64,000 nucleotides of DNA from assembly GCF_000308655.1 (NCBI RefSeq), contig NZ_BAGC01000044.1, forward strand, positions 281,790-345,789. Direction: 5' to 3'. This document shows positions 7,912 through 16,623 of this stretch, one piece after another (the first letter of the stretch is position 1; each line of letters opens with the position of its first letter). Position numbers and translations under genes: made by a program. The DNA is from Nocardia niigatensis NBRC 100131. Its GTDB lineage: Bacteria; Actinomycetota; Actinomycetes; Mycobacteriales; Mycobacteriaceae. Below the pieces are notes generated by a model. That model had not been told where the DNA came from, ran no database searches, and was given only the letters and a program-made list of their open reading frames with translations.

Positions 7912-8813
7912 CGTGCATACCTCTCGTACAGTGCGTTTGCTACCACGGCGTCGCCCTGCGGAGCGGGGTGGAACGGCAGCCCGGTGATATTGACTTTCGG
8001 GTCGAGCACTCCGTTGACCCACTGCTGCGGCGTGCACAGCCCGTGCCCGGCGGTGAGCGCGCGGGCGTCCAGATATTCCAGGTTCAGCTGCGTGGCGGCT
8101 TCACGCCCGGCCTGGTCGAGGCGATTGAGGTACTCGACGACGGTGCGGCCGCGCGGCTGGGTGGCCGGGATGCCCGCGATGTCGTAACAGATCGAGTCCT
8201 GGTCGGGCCGGAACAGTTCCGGGTAGCCGACGATCACGATGTGCGCGTTGCGGGCGTAGTACCGGATGTAGGTGATGATCTTGCTGATGCGGGCGGCGTA
8301 CTCGGCGCCGGTCACGTTCTGCGGGTCGGTCATCCGGCCGGCGGCCACCGCGTCGGGACCGCAGCCGCCGAGGACGTCGTAGAAGCAGCCCTCGATCGAA
8401 CTCCACGGGGACTGCTTCGCGCCGCCCCAGAAGTCGTTGAGCCCGAACTGCAATGTCACCAGTTTGGTGTTCGGCCCGAACGCGCCCGCCTTGTCGGCAT
8501 TGGCCGCCTGAACCTTCAGGGTGTACCCGTCCCCGGTGTCGAACGACGCGCCCGGACACGACTGGTTCCACATCTGATCCGTGCCCTGCACGCCCATCCG
8601 CTCGCCCAGTTGCACCGGCCACGCGGTGTCGCCGTGGTCGCACTTCTTCTCCTGGGACAGCGGGTTCCAGCCGTTGGCCGTGAACGAATCGCCCAGGATG
8701 ACGAGTTCCTTGCCCTGCGGAGCCGAATCCGCTTGCGCTCCAGCCGTTCCCGTCAGGGCCGCGGCGACGGCGACCACGGCGGCACACAGCCACCGACCGT
8801 TGTTTCCCGACAC
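7908..8813 (-). CDS. Secreted SGNH/GDSL hydrolase (copy 1)
   Basis: A secreted esterase-like enzyme of about 300 aa. A signal peptide (AAVVAVAAALTGTAGAQA) is followed by block I GDSF (nucleophile Ser), block III FGLND, and block V FHPAPQGD with the catalytic Asp-x-x-His replaced by the His of FHP. GTG at 8813 is preferred over ATG 8819 because CCGGAG lies 7 nt before the GTG and because the paralogue at 9399-10343 also begins GTG followed by xGNxGRWL. It follows the lipoprotein gene by 12 bp from its longest start and overlaps the acyltransferase. Substrate unknown. Confidence 0.88.
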   Translation of the reverse strand: MSGNNGRWLCAAVVAVAAALTGTAGAQADSAPQGKELVILGDSFTANGWNPLSQEKKCDHGDTAWPVQLGERMGVQGTDQMWNQSCPGASFDTGDGYTLKVQAANADKAGAFGPNTKLVTLQFGLNDFWGGAKQSPWSSIEGCFYDVLGGCGPDAVAAGRMTDPQNVTGAEYAARISKIITYIRYYARNAHIVIVGYPELFRPDQDSICYDIAGIPATQPRGRTVVEYLNRLDQAGREAATQLNLEYLDARALTAGHGLCTPQQWVNGVLDPKVNITGLPFHPAPQGDAVVANALYERYAR

Positions 8814-8831
8814 GTGCATACTCCGGTTTCG

Positions 8832-9224
8832 TCAGTAGCCGGCGCGGGGCTCGAACCCGGGGGCGTCCAGGGTCGGCGGCGCGGGCTTGGGCGCCTGCTG
8901 GGTCTGCGGCGCGAGCTTGGGCGCAACCGGTTGTGCCGCAGGGGCTTCGGGCGCCACGGGGGCGACCGGCTGCGGAGCGGGCGCCTCGGTGGCGGGCTCC
9001 GGGGCCGCGGCCGGTGCGGGGGCGGCGCTCGGAGCGGGGGCGGCGGTGCTCGCCGGGGCGGTGGTGCTGCTGACGACGGCGACAGTGGTGGTGCTCGCCG
9101 GGGTGGCGGGCGTGTCGGCGGCCTTGTCGCTTCCGCACGCCGCCAGCGCGCCGATCAGCAAGACCCCGCCGATGGCGGCCGCCGCGGTGCGCGCGGCCGG
9201 AGCGCCTGGGATACGGAACTTCAT
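8832..9224 (-). CDS. Pro/Ala-rich lipoprotein (copy 1)
   Basis: A 130-aa secreted protein. The signal peptide ends in a lipobox (LIGALAAC, Cys near residue 27), so it should be lipid-anchored. The mature part is Ala/Pro/Thr-rich low complexity (APAPSAAPAPAAAPEP type) and ends in DAPGFEPRAGY. The same last 20 residues occur in the paralogue at 10361-10750. ATG at 9224 has GAGGGTT upstream. No enzymatic motif is present; a spacer or wall-spanning role next to the hydrolase is inference. Confidence 0.82.
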   Translation of the reverse strand: MKFRIPGAPAARTAAAAIGGVLLIGALAACGSDKAADTPATPASTTTVAVVSSTTAPASTAAPAPSAAPAPAAAPEPATEAPAPQPVAPVAPEAPAAQPVAPKLAPQTQQAPKPAPPTLDAPGFEPRAGY

Positions 9225-9246
9225 GGAACCCTCGAATCGCAAATTG

Positions 9247-9282
9247 AACGGTGAGCTTTTCACTTTTGCGCGGAGTGTACAA
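9247..9282 (-). promoter_or_regulatory. Promoter of lipoprotein-hydrolase pair, copy 1
   Basis: On the minus strand TTGTAC (near 9282) is followed after 17 bases by AAAGCT. The segment TTGTACACT...GCGC..AAGTGAA.AG.TCAC is shared with the region before the paralogous pair (10773-10808), so it is conserved beyond chance and is the likely common promoter. Confidence 0.6.
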
Positions 9283-9398
9283 GAGGCCCCGAGGGCCAGG
9301 CCGCGGCAAGAGCAAACCGCAAAACCCCTGGGCAATCGGGAAACTCGACGAGGACGCTATCAGCGGTCAAACAGCCGATCGGCGGGCGCTGGATAGCA

Positions 9399-10343
9399 TC
9401 AGCGCCCGTATCGGTCGTAGATGGCATTGGCGACCACGGCGTCACCCTGGGTGGACGGATGGAAGAACAGGCCGTCGATATCGGTCCGTGGATCGAAGAC
9501 GCCGTTGAGCCAGGGCTGCGACGAGCAGAGCCCATGACCGGTGGTGAGCGCGCGGGAATCGAGAAACTCGATGCCCAGCAGCTGGGCGGCTTCCCGCTGC
9601 GCCTGGTCGATACGGTAGAAGTACTCCACCACCGCGCGACCACGTGACTGGATGAACGGCACCACGCCGCCGATGCTGAGACAGACCGTGCTGGTGCCCG
9701 GGGTGAACAACTCCGGATAGCCGACGAACACAATGCGGGCGTTGGGCGCGTAGTACCGGATGTAGGTGACGGCGTTGCTCATGCGCTTGGCCATCAGCGC
9801 CCCGGACACGCCGTTGTAGTCGGGCATCCGGCCCTGATCGACAGACTCCGGATCGCAGCCGTCGGCCAGGTTGAACACGCAGCCCTGCAACGACTTCCAG
9901 AGCGTCTGGTCGTTCTTGCCCCACTTGTCGTTGAGCCCGAACTGCAGCGTGACGAGCTTGGTGTTCGGCCCGAAAGCGCCTGCCTTGTCCGCTTTCTGGG
10001 CCTCCTGGGCCAGGCTCCACCCCGGCCCGCTGTCGATCGACGCGCCCGGGCAGGAGGGATCGGCCATCTCGTCGGTCCCGTACACGCCCATGAGCCGGCC
10101 CAGCTGTACCGGCCAGGCCGTGCGGCCGTGACGCAGACAGCTGTTGTCCTGGTCCAGGAAGTCCCAGGCGTTCGCGGAGAACGAATCGCCCAGCACCACC
10201 AGCTCTTTGCCCGCGGGGGCGGAATCCGGCGAGGCCGGATCCGCGTTCGCGGCGGTCACGCTCGAGACCGAGGCCACAGTCGAGACCGAGGCCGCGAGCG
10301 CCACCGCGGCGGCGCGAAGCCACCGCCCACCATTACCCAGCAC
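9399..10343 (-). CDS. Secreted SGNH/GDSL hydrolase (copy 2)
   Basis: A 314-aa paralogue of the hydrolase at 7908-8813. A signal peptide with VASVSSVTAANA repeats precedes the mature part; GDSF (Ser nucleophile), FGLND and FFHPSTQGD are the SGNH blocks. Cysteines at equivalent positions in the two copies (SCPGAS, GCVFN, CSSQPW or CTPQQW) suggest conserved disulphides. It starts with GTG at 10343, shortly after the lipoprotein gene. It differs from copy 1 in having no acyltransferase coupled to it. Confidence 0.88.
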   Translation of the reverse strand: MLGNGGRWLRAAAVALAASVSTVASVSSVTAANADPASPDSAPAGKELVVLGDSFSANAWDFLDQDNSCLRHGRTAWPVQLGRLMGVYGTDEMADPSCPGASIDSGPGWSLAQEAQKADKAGAFGPNTKLVTLQFGLNDKWGKNDQTLWKSLQGCVFNLADGCDPESVDQGRMPDYNGVSGALMAKRMSNAVTYIRYYAPNARIVFVGYPELFTPGTSTVCLSIGGVVPFIQSRGRAVVEYFYRIDQAQREAAQLLGIEFLDSRALTTGHGLCSSQPWLNGVFDPRTDIDGLFFHPSTQGDAVVANAIYDRYGR

Positions 10344-10360
10344 GAGACGATCCAGCTTCC

Positions 10361-10750
10361 TCAGTAACCCGCACGCGGCTCGAACCCGGGCGCGTCCAGC
10401 GTCGGCGGCGCGGGCTTCTGCTGCTGCTGCGTCTGCGGCGCGGGCTTGGGAGCCACCGGCTGGGGCGCGACGACTTCGGGAGCCACCGGCTGCGGCGCGA
10501 CCGGTTCCGTTGCGGCCGGCTGCGGAGCGGGCGCCTCGGTGGTGGGTGCGGGCGCGACGGTGGTCGGCGCGGGAGCGGCCGTCGAACTCGCGGCGGGCGC
10601 CGAAGTGACGGCCGAACTACTGGTGCCGCTCTGCGACCCGTCGGACGACTTGTCGCTGCCGCATCCTGTGACCCCCGCCAACAGCAACGTTCCGCCGATC
10701 AGCGCCGCGGCGGCACGGACTACGAACTCCCCCGGTGTAGCAGACTTCAT
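10361..10750 (-). CDS. Pro/Ala-rich lipoprotein (copy 2)
   Basis: A 129-aa lipoprotein with lipobox LLAGVTGC, an Ala/Pro/Thr/Glu-rich middle, and the C-terminal PPTLDAPGFEPRAGY shared with copy 1. ATG at 10750 has CGAGGTACCC upstream. The gene order lipoprotein then hydrolase is the same in both copies, so the pair was duplicated as a unit. Confidence 0.82.
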   Translation of the reverse strand: MKSATPGEFVVRAAAALIGGTLLLAGVTGCGSDKSSDGSQSGTSSSAVTSAPAASSTAAPAPTTVAPAPTTEAPAPQPAATEPVAPQPVAPEVVAPQPVAPKPAPQTQQQQKPAPPTLDAPGFEPRAGY

Positions 10751-10772
10751 GGGTACCTCGAATCTGGATCTG

Positions 10773-10808
10773 AAGTGTGATCTATTCACTTCAGCGGGCA
10801 GTGTACAA
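10773..10808 (-). promoter_or_regulatory. Promoter of lipoprotein-hydrolase pair, copy 2
   Basis: On the minus strand TTGTAC-N17-ATAGAT lies about 25-60 bp before the ATG. It shares TTGTACACT, AAGTGAA and TCAC blocks at the same spacing with the copy-1 promoter. Confidence 0.6.
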
Positions 10809-11117
10809 AACCCATTCACCCCGCCTGCCCCGATTCGGGAAACTGCCCCGGATACTCGGGGCAGCGAAACCGATAATCCCTGGTCAGGACCACATCACCG
10901 AGTGAAACCTGTTCCAGATGGAAGGTCGCCCCGGACCGCCGGTCCGGCCGCCCGGGTCCGCGTATCCAAACACAGATCCCACGCGGGCGGGCCGGTATCG
11001 ACATCCCCGCCGGGGGCCCGCACCACCCGGGCAACCCTGCCCGATTTGAAGCAATGACACTTCATACCGAGCTCTTACGAACCACAGTGTTCGCGGCCGC
11101 CGCGCCCCCTCCCGAGC
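10809..11117. other. Intergenic stretch, nothing recognised
   Basis: About 300 bp between the divided lipoprotein promoter and the stop of the SDR gene. A 72-codon minus-strand frame crosses it but has no ribosome-binding site or family pattern. No terminator-like hairpin was seen. Confidence 0.4.
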
Positions 11118-11897
11118 TCAGCCTGCGAGCTTCGCCAAGTTGGGGAAGTTGCTCAGTTCCCAGCCGCCGTCCACCACCATGTCGATGCCGGTGATGTAGG
11201 AGGCGTCCTCGGAGGCGAGGAACAGGCAGGGGCCCGCGATCTGTTCCGGGGTGGCGGGGGCGCCCATCGGGATGCGGTCCAGGAACATCTGTTTGGCGGG
11301 CTCATAGCCCATGACCGCGGCGACCAGCGGGGTGTCCACCAGGCCGGGGAGGATGGCGTTCACACGGATGCGGTGCTGGGCCAGTTCCAGGGCCGCGTTC
11401 TTGGTGAACATCACCACGCCCGCCTTGCCGGTGGCGTAGGGGCTGCCACCGGGCATGGGGACGCGCGCGTCCAGAGAGGAGATGTTGACGATCGATCCGC
11501 CGCCCGTCGACTTCATCAGGCGCGCTTCGTGTTTGGTGCACAGGAAGACGCTCTTCTGGATCAGGTCGATGGTGAAGTCCCAGTCGGCCTCGGTGAGGTC
11601 GGTGACCGCGCCGATACGGGACGCGCCCGCCGCGTTGAAGGCGGCGTCGAGACGGCCGAAACGGGTTGCGGCGGTGCCGACTCCGGCCTCGACCTGGGCC
11701 TCGTCGGTGACATCGGTGACCACGGGAACGAAGGCCTCGCCGAGCTCGGCGGCCTTCTTCTGCAGGCCGGCCTCGTCGAGATCGAGGCCGACGACATTCG
11801 CGCCCTCGGCGATCAGCGCGGCCGCGATGGCCGCGCCGATGCCGGAGGCCGCCCCGGTGACGACCGCGGCGCGGCCGTCGAATCTACGGGCGTTCAT
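11118..11897 (-). CDS. Short-chain dehydrogenase/reductase (SDR)
   Basis: A 259-aa classical SDR. TGAASGIG near residue 15 binds the nucleotide, NAAGAS near 88 is the structural motif, and Ser of ISSLD plus YATGK form the catalytic Ser-Tyr-Lys. An Asp at the end of the second strand (VVGLDLDE) favours NAD. The C-terminal substrate loop gives no clue to substrate. It is the last gene of the FMO cluster, 41 bp after the amidohydrolase. In the proposed pathway it would oxidise an alcohol or reduce a ketone; this is inference. Confidence 0.88.
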   Translation of the reverse strand: MNARRFDGRAAVVTGAASGIGAAIAAALIAEGANVVGLDLDEAGLQKKAAELGEAFVPVVTDVTDEAQVEAGVGTAATRFGRLDAAFNAAGASRIGAVTDLTEADWDFTIDLIQKSVFLCTKHEARLMKSTGGGSIVNISSLDARVPMPGGSPYATGKAGVVMFTKNAALELAQHRIRVNAILPGLVDTPLVAAVMGYEPAKQMFLDRIPMGAPATPEQIAGPCLFLASEDASYITGIDMVVDGGWELSNFPNLAKLAG

Positions 11898-11938
11898 AAC
11901 TATTGCTCCTCAGGGGATTTCGAGGTCGATCGGGGCGG

Positions 11939-13684
11939 TCAGCGCCGTCCCGCGCGCAGGAACTCGCCGGCGCGTTCCCGGCCCAGGGTATCGGCCTTCT
12001 CGCCCAGCCCGAAGACGAACGCGCCGTTCACCAGCACCGCGGTGACGGTCTCGTCATTGCGGTTGACCATGCGGGAGAGATTGTCGAACTCCGGGATCGG
12101 GTTCTCGGCATAGGCCTCCAGGCTGTCATCCAGGCGCGCCGGATCGATGATCAGCACATCGGCCCGGTCGCCCTCGCGCAGGTGCCCGGCGTCCAGGTCG
12201 TACCAGTCCGCCAGCTCACCGGACACCCGGTGCACGGCGCGCTCGACCGTCATGAACGGCCGACCCGCCTGCTGCGCCTGGTACACCCGCTTCAGCAGCC
12301 GCAGCCCGAAGTTGTAGAAGGCCATGTTCCGCAGATGCGCGCCCGCGTCCGAGAATCCCAGTTGCACAGTGGGATCCGCGGCCAGGATATCCAGCACCTC
12401 GGGCCGGTGATTGGAGATGGTGGTGCGCCAGCGCACCTTCGGCCCGTACTCCACCACCAGATCCAGGAAGGCGTCCACCGGGTGCACGCCGCCGCGATCC
12501 ACGCCGACCTGACCGAAGGTCTTGCCGATCACGCTCTCGTCCGGGCACTCGGTGATCTCGGCGTCGAAGAAGTCCCGGTGCCAGACCCGCGGGCCCCACT
12601 TCTTGTCGTAGTCCTTGCGGAACCAGCGACGGTAGTTCTCGTCGGCCAGCAATGCCCGCCGCTCCTCCAGCTGGTTCGACAGGTGCAGGGCCGCCGCACC
12701 GGAACCGAACTCCTCGAAGACCGGCAGGTCGATGCCGTCGGAGTACACCTCGAACGGCACCGGCAGATGCTGCCAGCGGAAGTCGCCGCCCAGCCCGTTG
12801 ATGATCTTGCCCAGCAGCGGGAAGATCTTCACAACACCGGGAATCGCCTTGATGTCGGCCGCCGAGAGCAGGCTCACCTTCAGCTTGGGCCGGAAGAAGC
12901 CCAGGCTGCTCGCCGCCATGGCGACCAGACTCTGCGGCTTGGCCACGTCGGGACCGCCCTGCAGCGCCCGCTTGCGGTCGCGCAGAATGCGATTCAGCCG
13001 CCGCCGCTCCGTGGTGGTGGCATAGGTGGAGGGCAGCGTCCGCGACCGGCACACCTCGCCGTCCAGCTTGTCGAACAGCAGCTGCTGCGAGGACATGCCG
13101 ACGAACCCGGCGTCCAGCGCCTCGGTCAGCTTGTGCTCCATGGCCGTCAGCTCGGACTCGGTCGGCTTCACGTCCGGGTCGGTGGCCCGCTGCAAACCGA
13201 GTTGGGAGGCCCGGATGTCCGAATGCCCGATGAAGGCAGCGACATTCGGGCCGAGCGGCAGCGACTCCAGCGCCGCCACATATCCGTGCGCACTGTTCCA
13301 GGTCTTCAGCGCCTCGACCGCCTCGACCACATGCTTGCGCGGGATCGCCTCCACCCGGCCGAACAGGTCACCGGCATCCGAGCCGCCGACATGCACGGTG
13401 GACAGCGAGCACGACCCGAGCAGCAAGGTGGTGACGCCGTGCCGCAGCGACTCCGACAGGGTCGGATCCAGCAGCACCTCCACGTCGTAGTGGGTGTGGA
13501 TGTCGATCATGCCCGGCATCACCCAGCGGCCGGTCGCGTCGATCACCCGGCCGCACCCGGTCTCGTCCAGCGGCGCGGACGACACGGTCGCCACCCGGCC
13601 GTCACGGATGCCGAGATTGCGGATAGCCGAGGGCGCCCCGGTGCCGTCGAACCAGCGTCCGTTCTTGATGATGGTGTCGTACAC
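11939..13684 (-). CDS. Amidohydrolase, N-acyl-D-amino-acid deacylase-like
   Basis: A 581-aa metal-dependent hydrolase of the amidohydrolase superfamily. The N-terminal beta domain (DGTGAP...RVIDATGRWVMPGMID) leads to the metal-binding HTHYD. GHSD near residue 155 and FSDAGAH near 450 carry further conserved His/Asp residues. Length and layout fit the D-aminoacylase group, though many relatives hydrolyse other amides or esters. GTG at 13684 starts 6 bp after the acyl-CoA synthetase stop, so the genes are co-transcribed. Substrate unknown. Confidence 0.82.
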   Translation of the reverse strand: MYDTIIKNGRWFDGTGAPSAIRNLGIRDGRVATVSSAPLDETGCGRVIDATGRWVMPGMIDIHTHYDVEVLLDPTLSESLRHGVTTLLLGSCSLSTVHVGGSDAGDLFGRVEAIPRKHVVEAVEALKTWNSAHGYVAALESLPLGPNVAAFIGHSDIRASQLGLQRATDPDVKPTESELTAMEHKLTEALDAGFVGMSSQQLLFDKLDGEVCRSRTLPSTYATTTERRRLNRILRDRKRALQGGPDVAKPQSLVAMAASSLGFFRPKLKVSLLSAADIKAIPGVVKIFPLLGKIINGLGGDFRWQHLPVPFEVYSDGIDLPVFEEFGSGAAALHLSNQLEERRALLADENYRRWFRKDYDKKWGPRVWHRDFFDAEITECPDESVIGKTFGQVGVDRGGVHPVDAFLDLVVEYGPKVRWRTTISNHRPEVLDILAADPTVQLGFSDAGAHLRNMAFYNFGLRLLKRVYQAQQAGRPFMTVERAVHRVSGELADWYDLDAGHLREGDRADVLIIDPARLDDSLEAYAENPIPEFDNLSRMVNRNDETVTAVLVNGAFVFGLGEKADTLGRERAGEFLRAGRR

Positions 13685-13690
13685 AGGAAT

Positions 13691-15352
13691 TCACTTCCCC
13701 AAAGAGAGGTCGCGGCGCAGCACCTTGCCGGTGGCATTGCGCGGCAACGGATCCGCGGTGACCAGCCAGCGGGCAGGCACCTTGAAGTAGGCCAGCTGCC
13801 CGGCCACGTGATCGCGCAACTCGTCCTCGGACAGCTGCTCCGGGTCGTCGACCACCACGATGGCGGCGACCTCCTGGCCGAGATCCTCGTGCGGGACACC
13901 GATCACGGCCGACTCCCGCACCAGCGGGTGCTCGTCGAGCACGTTCTCGATCTCCTGCGGGTAGACGTTCTCGCCACCGCGCAGGATGAGATCCGAACGG
14001 CGGCCGGAGATGTAGAGCTTGCCCGCCCGCAGGGTGCCGTAATCGCCCGTGCGCAGCCAGCGGTTCTCGTCGATGGACGCCTTGGTGGCATCCTCGTTGT
14101 TCCAGTAGCCGAGCATGACGTATGGGCTGCGGATGCAGATCTCGCCCTCTTCACCGTCGGGCACGGGCTTGCCGTCGGGGTCGCGAACCTCGAGGGAGAC
14201 GCCGACCACGGCACGGCCCACGGTTTCGTTGTCGGCGGCCAGTTCCGGCGGGGTCGCGACGGTCGCGGCGGTACCGGACTCGGTGCAGCCGTAGCTGGTG
14301 GTGAGGCCCTGCAACGCGACCGGGAACCGCTCACGCAGCCGCTGCACCAGAATCGGCGAGGACGGCGCGGAGTTGAGCGAGAAGGCGGTCAGCGAGGACA
14401 GGTCGTACTTCGAGATGTCCACGGCCAGAATACGAGTCGCCAAGGTCGGCACGGCCGCCCAGTTGGTGACCCGCTCCGTCTCGACCAGCTTCAGCAGTGA
14501 TTCGGCGTCGAACTCGCCCGAGGTCGGGAAGATGACGGCGTCACCGGTGGTGAGGCGCGGGACCGACAGGTTGTGCAGGCTCGCGATGTGGAACAGCGGC
14601 ATCGTGGCCAGGTAGCGGCGGCCTGCCGGGGAACCGTCCCAGTCCTGGCCACGGAAACCGGCGGCCAGGGCGTCCATGAACCGGTGGTAGTCGGCCACGG
14701 CGACCATGTTCTGCTGGGTGTGCACCACACCCTTGGGGCGACCGGTCGTGCCGGACGTGTAGAGGATGATCGCCGGATCGTCCTCGCCCACTTCCGCGCT
14801 CGGATTGCCGCCGGTGAACTCCGCGACCAGCGCTGGCAGGTCGGTTTCCATGGTCAGCACCGGAATATCCGTGCCGGTCTCCGCGGCCAGCGCAGCGCGC
14901 TTGGCATCGGCGATGACGACCTTCGGGGCGGAGTGCTCGAGGCCGTAGGCGATCTCGCGCGGCACCCACCACGCGTTGAAACCGACCGGGATCGCCCCCA
15001 GCCGCTGCGCAGCCCAGAAGGTCAGCACCCATTCGGGGTTGTTGGCGGCCAGGATGCCGACGCGGTCGCCCTTGCCGACGCCGTAGCGCTCGGCCAGCGC
15101 GGCAGCGAGCGCGCCGGCGGCGGCGTAATGCTCGGCGAAGGTGTAGTGGGTCCGCGCGGACACGAGATAGTCGCGATCGCCCAGCTCACGGGACGCCTCC
15201 AGCAACTCCAGCAGCGATCGGTGGCGATGTTTGAACACCGGCAGCGGTGCGCCGAGCACCGGCTCGACTGTCATCTCGAACGGCCCGCCCGGCCCGGTCA
15301 GCTTCCCGGCCACCTGGGCGGCCAGAGCCTGGAGATCAACAGCATTGGTCAT
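13691..15352 (-). CDS. Acyl-CoA synthetase (AMP-forming, FadD-like)
   Basis: A 553-aa class I adenylate-forming enzyme that activates a carboxylic acid to acyl-AMP then acyl-CoA. The P-loop-like ILYTSGTTGRPKGVVHT lies near residue 195, the YGCTESG motif near 345, LRTGDYG near 425, and the C-terminal catalytic lysine is in NATGKVLRRDL near the end. The C-terminal small domain (GGENVYPQEIE) is complete. It lies between the serine hydrolase and the amidohydrolase, so it probably activates an acid released earlier in the pathway. Confidence 0.92.
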   Translation of the reverse strand: MTNAVDLQALAAQVAGKLTGPGGPFEMTVEPVLGAPLPVFKHRHRSLLELLEASRELGDRDYLVSARTHYTFAEHYAAAGALAAALAERYGVGKGDRVGILAANNPEWVLTFWAAQRLGAIPVGFNAWWVPREIAYGLEHSAPKVVIADAKRAALAAETGTDIPVLTMETDLPALVAEFTGGNPSAEVGEDDPAIILYTSGTTGRPKGVVHTQQNMVAVADYHRFMDALAAGFRGQDWDGSPAGRRYLATMPLFHIASLHNLSVPRLTTGDAVIFPTSGEFDAESLLKLVETERVTNWAAVPTLATRILAVDISKYDLSSLTAFSLNSAPSSPILVQRLRERFPVALQGLTTSYGCTESGTAATVATPPELAADNETVGRAVVGVSLEVRDPDGKPVPDGEEGEICIRSPYVMLGYWNNEDATKASIDENRWLRTGDYGTLRAGKLYISGRRSDLILRGGENVYPQEIENVLDEHPLVRESAVIGVPHEDLGQEVAAIVVVDDPEQLSEDELRDHVAGQLAYFKVPARWLVTADPLPRNATGKVLRRDLSLGK

Positions 15353-15410
15353 GAATCAAGTCCTCGAATCCGATTGCGCGAACCCTCGCAGCTTGCCCGA
15401 GTGAGGCCCG

Positions 15411-16613
15411 TCACGCACGTCCCCTCACTGTGTCGAAGGTCGCCTTCATGTAGGCGTCGGCCCGCTCGGAGCCGATCAGGCCGGGGGCCATGCGGTTCAT
15501 GGCGTAGGCGAAGGTGACGCGGTGGTCCAGGTCGTTGACGACGTGCGCGCCGCCCAGCCCGTTCCACCAGCAGACGCGGCCGTCCGGCACCTGCGGCGCG
15601 GTCTGCGGGTGCGGCAGGCCGTAGCCGATGCCGAAGCGCAGCGGCAGCAGGATGGCCAGGTCCACCCCGTCGGACTGCTGCTCGAAGATGAGGTCGATCG
15701 TCTTGTCCGACAGGAACTTCCGGCCGGCCAGCTCGCCGCCATTGCTGATCACCGACTGCAGCCAGGCGATGGAACGGGCATTGCCGTGACCGCCCATGCC
15801 GCCCAGCTCCGCCTGCCGCCAGCCCGGGGTCGCGCACTCGGCGAAGTCGAGCAGAGGCTGGAACAGCGTCTTGAACATGACGCTGTCCTGCGGCAGCAGC
15901 GACTGGTCGAACTCGGGAAGATCCGGCGGGACGAGGGTGGCGATCCGGTCGAAATCCGCTGCGGGCGTGCCGATGTGGAAGTCAGCGCCCAGCGGCTGCG
16001 CCAGCTCCTCCGCGAAGAAGCGGCCCAGCGGGCGGCCGGTGACACGCTTGACCACCGCGCCCAGCAGGTGCCCGTAGTTCATGGCGTGATAGCCCGAGAC
16101 GGTGCCCGGCTCCCACCAGGGCGCTTGCGCCGCAAGGCGATCCGTGGCCGCGTCGATGTCGTAGATGTCCGGCAGCACGATCGGAGCCTCCCAGCCGGAG
16201 ACGCCGGAGGTGTGCGAAAGCAGATGCCGCACTTCGATATCGGCCTTGCCGTTGGCCGCGAACTCCGGCCAATAGTGGGCTACCTTCTGGTACACGTCCA
16301 GCTCACCGCGGTCGACCAGCAGCAGCACGCTCAGCGCGACCATGGTCTTGGTGATGGAGAAGGTGTTCACCAGGGTGTCCGAGGTCCACGGCCGGGTCTG
16401 CTCCGGGTCGGCCCAGCCGCCCCAGAGATCTACCACCGTTTCGCCGTTCACGGTCACGCACACCGAGGCGCCCAGTTCCGCGCCCGACTCCACCTGCTCG
16501 GTGAAAGCCGTACGGACCGACTCGAATTCGTCGGCACAGAATCCAGCCACGGTGCGCCCGCCCGTTGCCCCATCGCCGCCCCGATGGGAATCGCTTTGCG
16601 ATGCCGTGTTCAT
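15411..16613 (-). CDS. Beta-lactamase-fold serine hydrolase/esterase
   Basis: A 400-aa protein of the class C beta-lactamase/EstB-type fold. SITK (Ser-x-x-Lys nucleophile motif) near residue 92, HAMNYG (Tyr-x-x-type second motif) near 180, and a C-terminal WNGLGGAHV segment in the position of the third motif. No signal peptide, so it acts in the cytoplasm. The gene sits 10 bp after the FMO gene. An esterase after a monooxygenase fits hydrolysis of a Baeyer-Villiger ester, but that is inferred from order alone. Confidence 0.85.
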   Translation of the reverse strand: MNTASQSDSHRGGDGATGGRTVAGFCADEFESVRTAFTEQVESGAELGASVCVTVNGETVVDLWGGWADPEQTRPWTSDTLVNTFSITKTMVALSVLLLVDRGELDVYQKVAHYWPEFAANGKADIEVRHLLSHTSGVSGWEAPIVLPDIYDIDAATDRLAAQAPWWEPGTVSGYHAMNYGHLLGAVVKRVTGRPLGRFFAEELAQPLGADFHIGTPAADFDRIATLVPPDLPEFDQSLLPQDSVMFKTLFQPLLDFAECATPGWRQAELGGMGGHGNARSIAWLQSVISNGGELAGRKFLSDKTIDLIFEQQSDGVDLAILLPLRFGIGYGLPHPQTAPQVPDGRVCWWNGLGGAHVVNDLDHRVTFAYAMNRMAPGLIGSERADAYMKATFDTVRGRA

Positions 16614-16623
16614 TTCTCCCCCT

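Noticed and set aside
10816..11034. 72-codon minus-strand frame upstream of lipoprotein copy 2
   Set aside because: It overlaps the conserved promoter, has no ribosome-binding site and no recognisable composition.
11903..14500. 865-codon open frame on the plus strand
   Set aside because: Antisense to the amidohydrolase and acyl-CoA synthetase, with His/Arg/Gln-rich composition typical of shadow frames.
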